In this document: piece by piece, positions 1 through 6,086 of the stretch
Position numbering within the stretch: the stretch's first letter is position 1
Layout: each line of letters opens with the position of its first letter
NCBI GenBank assembly: GCA_900772715.1
Contig: CAAGRN010000110.1
Coordinates: 1-21,622 of the forward strand
Source of the DNA: an uncultured Subdoligranulum sp.
GTDB taxonomy: Bacteria > Bacillota_A > Clostridia > Oscillospirales > Ruminococcaceae
Direction of reading: 5' to 3'
DNA: 21,622 nt
Position numbers and translations under genes: made by a program
The notes under the pieces: model-generated
Seen by the model: the letters and a program-made list of their open reading frames with translations, nothing else
The model's database searches: none
Told to the model about the DNA's origin: nothing

Positions 1-1246
1 CGGGGGCGAGGTTGCCTTTCAGGATGGCGATGCTGCCGTCGGTACCCTTGGCGTTGTCAAAGCTGTGGATGATGTCCTCACGGCTGACGTGGATGCCGAG
101 ATGGGCGGTCTTTTCCTTCAGAATCTCATCGCAATGCTCATAGAAACCGTTGCGTTTCAGCTCCTCCAGATTTTCGCCCAGCGTCTTGCCGGTGACGGTC
201 ATGACGTCCAGGTGCAGCATCGACTTGATTTCCTCCATCACGCGGGGAACGCCGCCTGCATAGTAGAAATACTGGGCGGGCCAATCACCGGAGGGGCGGA
301 TGTTCAGCAGGTAATGCGCGCCGCGATGCATACGGTCAAAGGTGTCGGCGTCGATTTCAATGCCGAACTCGTGTGCAACGGCGGGCAGGTGCATCGTGGC
401 GTTGGTGGAGCCGGAAATCGCCGCGTGAACCATAATGGCGTTCTCAAAGCTCTTTTTGGTGACGATGTCCTTGGCGGTGATGCCCTGCTCGACCAGTTTC
501 ATCAGCTGTTCGCCGGCATCGTAGGCAGCCTGTTTCAGTTCAGGGGCGGTGGCGGGCATCAGGGCGGTGCCGGGCAGCATCAGACCCAGCGCTTCTGCCA
601 TGACCTGCATCGTGGAGGCGGTGCCCATAAAGGAGCAGGCCCCGCAGGACGGGCAGGCGTTGTGCTTATAGTAGTCCAGCTGTTCGTTGGGGATGACGCC
701 GGTCTTTTCCCATGCGTCAAACTTGCCGATCTGCTCCAGCGTCAGCAGGTCATTGATGGCGCAGGCGGGGTCGTTGACCACATACTTTTTGGGCAGGGTG
801 TGTGCTTCCATAACGCCGCCGGTCACCATAATGGCGCTCATATCCTTCAGGCGGCCGATGCTCATCAGCATGGCGGGTACGGATTTGTCGCAGCTGGCGA
901 TGAACACGCCGCCGTCATAGACCGTGGCGTTGGCCTGTGCCTCGACCAGGTTGACGATGGCGTCGCGGTGGGGCAGGGAATAGTTGATGCCGTCATGCCC
1001 CTGTGCGATGCCGTCGCACATATCAGTGGCGAAGTAGCGGGCTGCCTTGCCGCCATGCTCGTTGACCGCCTGCACCGCCTGCTTGACGAAGCCGTCCAGA
1101 TGCGCGCTGCCGGGGTGGCTGTCACCGAAGGTGCTTTCGACAAAAATCTGGGGTTTGCTGAGGTCGGAAACCGACCAGCCCATGCCGATTTTCAGCGGGT
1201 CGTTTTCGGGTGCAAGGTTGCGGACTTCCTGAGAATGAAGTTTCAT
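1..1246 (-). CDS. IlvD/Edd-family dehydratase, N-terminal part (cut by window edge)
   Basis: The visible 415 residues belong to the IlvD/Edd family, which dehydrates dihydroxy-acids (branched-chain amino acid synthesis) or sugar acids using an Fe-S cluster and Mg2+. Family blocks are CDGIAQGHDGINYSLP at about residues 77-92, ASCDK with Cys119 at 117-121, and CPSCGACSFMGTASTM from residue 198. The position that carries the N-terminal cluster cysteine in [2Fe-2S] members reads HPGSAHL (44-50), with no cysteine. This is like the E. coli IlvD-type [4Fe-4S] enzymes. Family members are usually 550-620 residues, so roughly the last third lies outside the window. The ATG at 1246 is chosen because a GGAGG ribosome binding site precedes it. 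The nearby FadR-type GntR gene, on the same strand, favours a sugar-acid substrate over amino acid synthesis, but the sequence does not decide this. The family call is firm; the substrate is open. Confidence 0.9.
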   Translation of the reverse strand, partial: MKLHSQEVRNLAPENDPLKIGMGWSVSDLSKPQIFVESTFGDSHPGSAHLDGFVKQAVQAVNEHGGKAARYFATDMCDGIAQGHDGINYSLPHRDAIVNLVEAQANATVYDGGVFIASCDKSVPAMLMSIGRLKDMSAIMVTGGVMEAHTLPKKYVVNDPACAINDLLTLEQIGKFDAWEKTGVIPNEQLDYYKHNACPSCGACSFMGTASTMQVMAEALGLMLPGTALMPATAPELKQAAYDAGEQLMKLVEQGITAKDIVTKKSFENAIMVHAAISGSTNATMHLPAVAHEFGIEIDADTFDRMHRGAHYLLNIRPSGDWPAQYFYYAGGVPRVMEEIKSMLHLDVMTVTGKTLGENLEELKRNGFYEHCDEILKEKTAHLGIHVSREDIIHSFDNAKGTDGSIAILKGNLAP

Positions 1247-1296
1247 AATATCTGCCTCCGTTTGCTGGTTAAGTGTGGTGTTCCTTTGTTGTCTTT

Positions 1297-1325
1297 ATCG
1301 TAACACATCGGATGACTACCCGCAA
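1297..1325 (-). promoter_or_regulatory. Probable sigma-A promoter of the dehydratase gene
   Basis: Read on the minus strand, a TTGCGG -35 box (1320-1325) is followed after 17 bp by a TACGAT -10 box (1297-1302). Transcription would start about 45 bp upstream of the dehydratase ATG. Both boxes are near consensus with ideal spacing; there is no experimental support. Confidence 0.5.
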
Positions 1326-1372
1326 GTTGTACGGGGCAGTTCCTACTTTTTGACAAAATGATGGGGTATCGT

Positions 1373-1429
1373 TTGCGTAAATTGCACAAAAATCCGGTGA
1401 ATTTTGCACAAAGATAAGCCTTGCGTAAA
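1373..1429. repeat. Four TTGC(G/A)(T/C)AAA direct repeats upstream of the dehydratase
   Basis: TTGCGTAAA occurs at 1373-1381 and 1421-1429, and TTGCACAAA at 1382-1390 and 1404-1412. They lie upstream of the predicted dehydratase -35 box. Related TTGCACAA words appear in two other intergenic regions of the window (about 5915 and 9516). They may be regulator binding sites or just AT-rich sequence bias. Confidence 0.4.
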
Positions 1430-1472
1430 ACATTTGGCATAAAATCGAGCAAAAAGAGGGCAAAATACGTCA

Positions 1473-1495
1473 GATGTCTTTGACAAAAAGATATC
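1473..1495. repeat. Imperfect inverted repeat, possible operator
   Basis: GATGTCTTT (1473-1481) and AAAGATATC (1487-1495) are inverted copies with one mismatch around a 5-bp centre. The right arm overlaps the base of the minus-strand terminator, so it may simply be part of that RNA structure. An operator for the neighbouring GntR regulator is possible but unproven. Confidence 0.25.
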
Positions 1496-1523
1496 CCGCA
1501 CAGGTTTAAAGCCCGTGCGGGAT
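1493..1523 (-). terminator. Rho-independent terminator, probably ending the GntR transcript
   Basis: A 9-bp perfect stem (ATCCCGCAC at 1493-1501 with GTGCGGGAT at 1515-1523) encloses a 13-nt loop. On the minus strand the stem is followed by ATCTTTTTG, a usable U-tract. In the plus direction no U-tract follows. It therefore probably ends minus-strand transcription from the GntR gene and shields the dehydratase promoter from read-through. Confidence 0.65.
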
Positions 1524-1593
1524 GAAAAAGTTTTAAGGTGACGCTTCAGACAATCGATAAACTTAATGGAAAATTGCGAACTCTCGGTCGGTT

Positions 1594-1726
1594 TGTAGGG
1601 AACGGTCTTGACCGTTCCGTGCAGCCTAGCCGACAGTACGATGTATCGGGAAAACGCGCCGTTTGGCGCGATTTTATGCGCTGCGCGCAGCCAGAAGTAC
1701 GGCGCGGTCAAGACACGCGCCCTACA
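1594..1726. repeat. REP-pair/BIME-like palindromic element with TGTAG tags
   Basis: Two hairpins lie in inverted orientation about 80 bp apart. The left one is TGTAG (1594-1598) plus a 9-bp perfect stem, GGAACGGTC/GACCGTTCC, around a TT loop (1599-1618). The right one, read on the minus strand, has TGTAG (1722-1726) and a GGCGCG/CGCGCC plus GTC/GAC stem around the same TT loop with one bulged base (1701-1721). The tag, inner GTC-TT-GAC core and outer GG/CC pairs are conserved, while the middle of the stem changes from AAC/GTT to CGC/GCG in a compensating way. Between them are a CGCGCC-GTTT-GGCGCG hairpin (1655-1670) and a 12-bp palindrome (1680-1691). A GTAG tag beside a hairpin is the hallmark of REP elements moved by Y1/RAYT transposases; no such transposase is in the window. 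Confidence 0.6.
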
Positions 1727-1765
1727 TTTCTACCCGGAAAAGGGCTTTTTTGAAAAATTGAAATG

Positions 1766-1779
1766 TTACCTTAAGGTAA
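1766..1779. repeat. 14-bp perfect palindrome TTACCTTAAGGTAA
   Basis: This perfect palindrome lies 5 bp beyond the GntR stop codon. It could be an operator, or with the T-rich minus-strand sequence beyond it a weak terminator. A related sequence, TACCTTAGGTA, sits upstream of the phosphorylase gene at 17813-17823. Confidence 0.4.
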
Positions 1780-1784
1780 TACCC

Positions 1785-2498
1785 CTATTTTTGCTTTGCC
1801 CGGTCGGCATCGTACAGTTCTTTGATCATCCGCCGGTTAAAGGTCAGGTGCATCGCCATCGCGCTGCGCGCCCCGATGGGGTCATGCGCGGCAATGGCGT
1901 CTACCACCATGCGGTGGGTCATAATCGTTTCGTCAATGAGCTTTTTGTGGGTCACGTTCACGAACATCATAACCGCCGTGTCAATGATGGGAATCAGCTG
2001 CTCCACCACCATATTTTTGCTGGACTCTGCCACGCAGGTGTGAAAGGCGATATCATCCTCAATGTAGCGGTCGCCGTCGTGGATTTTGCGCTCGACCCGC
2101 TCGCAAAGGCGGCGCAGGCGGGCGATGTCCTCGTCCGTGGCGTTGTTGGCTGCCATTTCGGCAATGCCCGGCTCCAACAGCAGACGCACGTTTACAAGGT
2201 CAAGCGCCAGCGCGGTTTTGTCCTGCACGGCGCTGAGTCCCAGCGGGTCGCCCACGCCGAGCGCAGTCGTCAGAACATAGGTGCCGGAGCCGCGCCGCAC
2301 CTCCACAATGCCCTTGCTGGACAGCAGCTTGACGGCTTCGCGGATGGTGCTGCGCCCCACGCCGAATTTTTCCCCCAGCTCAAACTCGTTGGGCAGCTTG
2401 CTGCCGGGGCTGATGGGCGTATCCAAGATAAAATGGTAAATTTGCTCCTCGACCTGCTCAGCCAGCAGTTTACTTTTCAGATGTGAAAATTCTTCCAT
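1785..2498 (-). CDS. FadR-type GntR-family transcriptional regulator
   Basis: This 237-residue protein is a DNA-binding repressor of the FadR subfamily of GntR regulators. The winged helix-turn-helix spans about residues 10-77, with the signature LPNEFELGEKFGVGRSTIRE at 35-54 and the wing VRRGSGTYV at 67-75. The C-terminal FCD effector domain (about 97-225) has the usual metal/ligand residues: Asp149 and His153 in DIAFH, His195 and His217. FCD members usually sense organic or sugar acids, which fits control of the dehydratase on the same strand. The start at 2498 is preferred over one 27 codons upstream because a GAGGTT-type ribosome binding site precedes it and the upstream extension overlaps the promoter. 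The gene lies 82 bp downstream of the hybrid kinase but has its own promoter. The ligand and operator are unknown. Confidence 0.92.
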   Translation of the reverse strand: MEEFSHLKSKLLAEQVEEQIYHFILDTPISPGSKLPNEFELGEKFGVGRSTIREAVKLLSSKGIVEVRRGSGTYVLTTALGVGDPLGLSAVQDKTALALDLVNVRLLLEPGIAEMAANNATDEDIARLRRLCERVERKIHDGDRYIEDDIAFHTCVAESSKNMVVEQLIPIIDTAVMMFVNVTHKKLIDETIMTHRMVVDAIAAHDPIGARSAMAMHLTFNRRMIKELYDADRAKQK

Positions 2499-2523
2499 GG
2501 CAGGAACCTCGCTTTTTGCTATC

Positions 2524-2553
2524 AGTATAGCACGCCGTGCCGCCGAAAAACAA
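2524..2553 (-). promoter_or_regulatory. Promoter of the GntR gene (extended -10)
   Basis: On the minus strand, TTGTTT (2548-2553) is followed after 18 bp by TATACT (2524-2529), with a TGC extended -10 element. It starts transcription about 20 bp before the GntR ATG. A small CCCC-GCA-GGGG hairpin with a T-rich tail overlaps the -35 box and could weakly terminate the upstream kinase transcript. Confidence 0.6.
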
Positions 2554-2580
2554 GCCCCTGCGGGGTGGTATTGCCCCAAG

Positions 2581-5500
2581 TTACAGCCACTGCTTCAGCA
2601 CGTCAAAGAGCTTGGCAAGCTCCAGCGGCTTAGCGATATGCTCGTTCATACCGGTGTTTTTCGCCAGCTGCACATCCTCGGCAAAGGCGTTGGCGGTCAT
2701 GGCGATGATCGGCACCTTACCCCGGCTGCCGGGAAGGGCGCGGATCGCCGCCGTGGCTTCGTAGCCGTTCATGATCGGCATCTGGATGTCCATAAAAATC
2801 AGGTCGTACCAGTTCTCCGGGGCTTCGGTGACCTTGTCAACAGCAAGCTTTCCGTTTTCAGCCACTTCCACGGTGACGCCCGTCATACCCAAGATTTCCG
2901 AGGCGATCTCACGGTTCAGCTCGTTATCCTCCACCAGAAGGATCCGTTTGCCGGTGTAGTCGGCTTTGGCAAAGTTCTCAAGATAATTTTCGGCACATTC
3001 CTCTTTTTTGCCCGAGGTGAATTTCCGCAGCGTGGCGGTCAGGCGGGAACGGAACAACGGCTTTGCGATAAAGGCGTTCACCCCGGCTTCGCGGGCTTCT
3101 TCCTCGATCTCGCTGAATTCAAAGGAAGTTAAAATGATGATGGGAACCTCATCGCCCACCTGCGCACGGATATTTCTGGCGGTTTCTATGCCGTCCATGC
3201 CGGGCATTTTCCAGTCCAGGATCACCGCAAAATAGTCGCAGTTGGCTTCGTGGCGGGCGCAGCAGCGCTGCACGGCTTCCTTGCCCGTAAGCACCCATTC
3301 GCCCGCAATGCCGATGTCTTTCAGCGTTGCTACGGTGCTTTCGCAGCAGGTCTTGTCGTCATCGACCACCAGCACGGGCAGATCCATCAGCTCTTTTTCC
3401 TGCCCTTTTTCGCTTTCCTGCAGCTTTAAGTAAATCGTTACCGTGATGGTCGTTCCTTGGTTCGGCGCACTTTTCACTGCAATGCTGCCATTCATCAGGT
3501 TGACAATATTTTTGGCGATCGCCATTCCCAGACCCGTGCCCTGCACCTTGGTCGTGCGGTGGTCGTCTGCACGGCTGAACGGCTCGAACATAATTTTCTG
3601 GAATTCGGGCGTCATACCGATGCCGTTGTCCGAGATGGAGAACTCATAGCAACCAAGTTGCGAAAAACCGTTGGGCTTCTCTTTGATGGAGAAGGTGATA
3701 TCGCCGCCGTCCGGGGTGTACTTGATGGCATTGCCCATAAGGTTTACAAAGACCTGCTGGATGCGCAGGCTGTCGCCGCAGACGGCCTCGTGTTCAATAT
3801 GGTCGATCTGCACATCAAGGTTATGCTTGTGTTCATCGATCGAGGGCTTTGTCAGGGTAAGCAGGTTGTCCACCAGCTCGGGCAGGCTGAAATCCTCCTC
3901 GGCGAGGGTCATCTTGCCGCTTTCGATGCGCGCCATATCCAGCACTTCGTTGATAAGCCCCAGCAGGTGGCGGCTGGACTTTGTGATTTTGCCAAGGCAT
4001 TCCGTCAGCTTTTCGGAATTTTCGATATTCGCACCGGCGATGGCCGTAAGCCCGATGATGGCATTCATCGGCGTGCGGATATCATGGGACATATTAGAAA
4101 GGAACTCCGTCTTGGCGCGGTTGGCATTCTCCGCTGCCCGATAGGCTTCTTTCAGCGCGTTGCGGGATTCGATCTCAGTCTTTTTCTCCTGCGAAACATC
4201 CATACACGTCCAAAGAACCTTGACAGGCTTGGCGCCGTCCCATTCCAGAGGAATGAAGGACGCAATTTTATAGGTGTTTTCGTCCAGAGAGCAGTATTCA
4301 AATTTGTAGATGTCGTCCTGCTTTGACAGGTTCTTGAGGATATTCTCCGGGGTGAGCAGAACCTCCATCGACTCCAAGGGCGGCAGCGTTTTGTATCTTT
4401 GCAGAACGCTGCCGCACAGCTCGCGAAAAGCTCCGCTGGGCTTATAGGGCGTGCGTTCATTGATGTTGTAAAGGATATAGCTGTCGTTTTTCAAATCGCA
4501 TACCGAGAAATGATCCACCAGCCGCACCATACTTTGAATCAGCTGTTCTTTGGCGGCGTTGTCGGATGCCATCTGCGTGCGTCTTGCCGTTTCGGCTTTT
4601 GCCTCGGTGATGTCGCGCAGAAAAATCATAGCATATTCGGAATCTTCCATCTCGCCGCGCATAACCACATTGCGGACCCAGCGCTCCTCGCCGTTCAGCA
4701 CGATGCGGCATTCTTGGCAAAGCTCGCTTTCCAGTCCTTTCAGCTTTTCTGCGATATAGGCGCGGTTATAGAATTCGATTACCGCCTTTTTGTCTGGCTC
4801 GATCACATAGTTGTCCACAAAGAACTGCACCAGCTCATCCCAAGTTTCGCTCTGCTCAAAGGCAGTCAGCAGGGACGGCTCGACCTTGAAGGTGTCAAAG
4901 GTGTTCTTGTCTAAATTGACATAGTATTCGCAGAGGTTCGCATTGGTGAACGCGCGGTGAAACGCCGCGGCCCGCTGCGCCTGCATAAGGTTTCGTTTTT
5001 CGGCGTCGATGTTGCTGATGATGCCCGCGATCCGGTGGGCAGAGCCGTTCAGACGGCGGACGATCTCCGCCGAGGTGCGGAACCACCGGTATTGACCGTC
5101 CCGCATTTTCAGCCGATATTCAATGGTATATTTTGTCTGGTTGGTTTTGTCCGCAATCGCCTTGTGCAGCAGCGCAAGTACACGGTCTTTATCCTCGGGG
5201 TGCAGAAGATTTGCCCAAGCATCCAGCTGATTCGGAAAATCCAGCGCGTCGTGATACCCCAAAAGCCGCCGGTACGCATGGCTCCAATTCACGCTGATGA
5301 TTTCCCCGTTTTCATCGCAGTCAAAATACCACAGGGCAGAGCCGATGGACTGGTTCACCAAGGCGAGGTTCTCAAAATCCCAATCCATATGTACAGACAC
5401 CGCCCAAAGGGGCGTGCCGGCTGTATCGGTCGTGTTTTCTTTGTACAGCCGCACACAAACAGGGGAGCCATCTGCCGTAAGGATCTGCCCCTCGCCCTCG

Positions 5501-5805
5501 CCATGGATCTGACGAAAGCGCTCGTTTTCGAGAAAGCTGACATTTTCCCCGTAAAAAAGTCTTTTCAGCGAGCCGCCCGTCTGCTGCATAAGGGACGCAT
5601 AGCTGTAACCCAGATTGTGCAGCAGCAGGTCGCTGACCGATAAGATCGACAATTCAGCGTCAAAATACCCCGTAATGGTGCCGACACCGCCGTTAAATTG
5701 AATCGTTTTCTGCATAGCTTGCAGCGCGCTGTTTCCCAGCTTTGCCATATCGGAGGAATGGATTCCGTCCTCATAGCAATTTTTGAAGTTTATTTTTGCT
5801 TCCAT
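2581..5805 (-). CDS. Soluble multi-PAS hybrid histidine kinase with two receiver domains
   Basis: This 1074-residue protein is a hybrid sensor kinase. The first 540 residues hold about three to four PAS-like sensor modules: about 40-145, then a clear one at 150-270 ending in the PAC-type YRWFRTSAEIVRRLNG region, then 285-400 and 430-540. A coiled-coil linker leads to the HisKA domain (phospho-acceptor His574 in NMSHDIRTPMNAI). The ATPase domain follows, with Asn692 in GNAIKYTP, DNGIGM at 726-731 and GTGLGMAI at 756-763. Receiver 1 has Asp864 and Lys915; receiver 2 has Asp1006 and Lys1059. No transmembrane segment, HPt domain or DNA-binding output is visible, so it is predicted to be cytoplasmic with an external partner. 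The ATG at 5805 is chosen because GAGGAAAA precedes it; the frame stays open 96 codons further upstream without support. Signal and target are unknown. Confidence 0.93.
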   Translation of the reverse strand: MEAKINFKNCYEDGIHSSDMAKLGNSALQAMQKTIQFNGGVGTITGYFDAELSILSVSDLLLHNLGYSYASLMQQTGGSLKRLFYGENVSFLENERFRQIHGEGEGQILTADGSPVCVRLYKENTTDTAGTPLWAVSVHMDWDFENLALVNQSIGSALWYFDCDENGEIISVNWSHAYRRLLGYHDALDFPNQLDAWANLLHPEDKDRVLALLHKAIADKTNQTKYTIEYRLKMRDGQYRWFRTSAEIVRRLNGSAHRIAGIISNIDAEKRNLMQAQRAAAFHRAFTNANLCEYYVNLDKNTFDTFKVEPSLLTAFEQSETWDELVQFFVDNYVIEPDKKAVIEFYNRAYIAEKLKGLESELCQECRIVLNGEERWVRNVVMRGEMEDSEYAMIFLRDITEAKAETARRTQMASDNAAKEQLIQSMVRLVDHFSVCDLKNDSYILYNINERTPYKPSGAFRELCGSVLQRYKTLPPLESMEVLLTPENILKNLSKQDDIYKFEYCSLDENTYKIASFIPLEWDGAKPVKVLWTCMDVSQEKKTEIESRNALKEAYRAAENANRAKTEFLSNMSHDIRTPMNAIIGLTAIAGANIENSEKLTECLGKITKSSRHLLGLINEVLDMARIESGKMTLAEEDFSLPELVDNLLTLTKPSIDEHKHNLDVQIDHIEHEAVCGDSLRIQQVFVNLMGNAIKYTPDGGDITFSIKEKPNGFSQLGCYEFSISDNGIGMTPEFQKIMFEPFSRADDHRTTKVQGTGLGMAIAKNIVNLMNGSIAVKSAPNQGTTITVTIYLKLQESEKGQEKELMDLPVLVVDDDKTCCESTVATLKDIGIAGEWVLTGKEAVQRCCARHEANCDYFAVILDWKMPGMDGIETARNIRAQVGDEVPIIILTSFEFSEIEEEAREAGVNAFIAKPLFRSRLTATLRKFTSGKKEECAENYLENFAKADYTGKRILLVEDNELNREIASEILGMTGVTVEVAENGKLAVDKVTEAPENWYDLIFMDIQMPIMNGYEATAAIRALPGSRGKVPIIAMTANAFAEDVQLAKNTGMNEHIAKPLELAKLFDVLKQWL

Positions 5806-5965
5806 ACGTTTTTCCTCAACCGTTAAACGGCATAACATAATCCAACTTAGTGTATCACAATTTCTGACTTTTGAAAAGAGTTTTCGCCAACTTTTACCAG
5901 AAAAACGGGCAAATTTTGCACAACGCAAGGCAAGGCGGGCGGCGCGGCTGTCCCTTGTAAGTGCG

Positions 5966-5994
5966 TTGACAATTTTTGGCACACGTGCTATAAT
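5966..5994 (+). promoter_or_regulatory. Consensus sigma-A promoter upstream of the MATE gene
   Basis: A perfect TTGACA (5966-5971) and a perfect TATAAT (5989-5994) are separated by exactly 17 bp. Transcription should start near 6001-6002, giving a leader of about 85 nt before the MATE start codon. This is the strongest promoter-like sequence in the window. Confidence 0.85.
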
Positions 5995-6023
5995 TTTGAG
6001 TATTCGCACAAGCGGAAAACAAC

Positions 6024-6071
6024 AGCCGGGCAGGCGCAGACGGAGCCGTCTGCTCCCTGTCCGGCTTTTTT
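6024..6071 (+). terminator. Intrinsic terminator in the MATE leader (attenuator candidate)
   Basis: A long GC-rich hairpin runs from 6024 to 6066 and is followed by six T residues (6066-6071). The outer stem GCCGGGCAGG/CCTGTCCGGC has one G-U pair. After a small internal loop, an 8-bp perfect stem, GCAGACGG/CCGTCTGC, closes on a 2-nt loop. It begins only about 24 nt after the predicted transcription start and ends 2 nt before the AGGAG ribosome binding site of the MATE gene (6074-6078). A small upstream hairpin (TTCGC/GCGGAA, 6003-6017) could be a regulatory partner. The layout is that of a transcription attenuator. A roughly 70-nt small RNA ending here is the alternative. Confidence 0.75.
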
Positions 6072-6086
6072 GCAGGAGAAACGAAG

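Larger units (their letters stand above)
1247..1784. other. 538-bp intergenic region between dehydratase and GntR genes
   Basis: I see no credible gene here; the open frames lack ribosome binding sites and run through repeats. From left to right it holds the dehydratase promoter, four TTGC-type direct repeats (1373-1429), an imperfect inverted repeat (1473-1495), a minus-strand terminator (1493-1523), a REP-pair-like element (1594-1726) and a short perfect palindrome (1766-1779). Confidence 0.7.
5806..6086. other. Divergent intergenic region between hybrid kinase and MATE gene
   Basis: This region holds the MATE promoter and leader on the plus strand. For the kinase only weak minus-strand promoter candidates are seen, for example a TACACT -10 near 5850. 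A TTTTGCACAACGCAA stretch near 5914-5928 resembles words upstream of the dehydratase and of the membrane GH3 gene. No gene is seen. Confidence 0.5.

Noticed and set aside
65..1303. 412-codon plus-strand open frame
   Set aside because: It is the antisense shadow of the dehydratase gene, whose protein has clear family motifs and a ribosome binding site; the shadow is rich in His/Gly/Val with no recognisable domain.
1592..1728. Insertion sequence or MITE with target-site duplication
   Set aside because: No transposase and no clear flanking duplication are visible; the tag-plus-hairpin structure fits a REP pair better.
1608..2486. 292-codon plus-strand open frame opposite the GntR gene
   Set aside because: It begins inside the REP-like element and is antisense to a clear GntR/FCD protein.
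6024..6071. Known guanidine (mini-ykkC) riboswitch in the MATE leader
   Set aside because: That class needs two small hairpins with ACGR loops; here there is one long hairpin with a 2-nt loop, so the motif does not fit.
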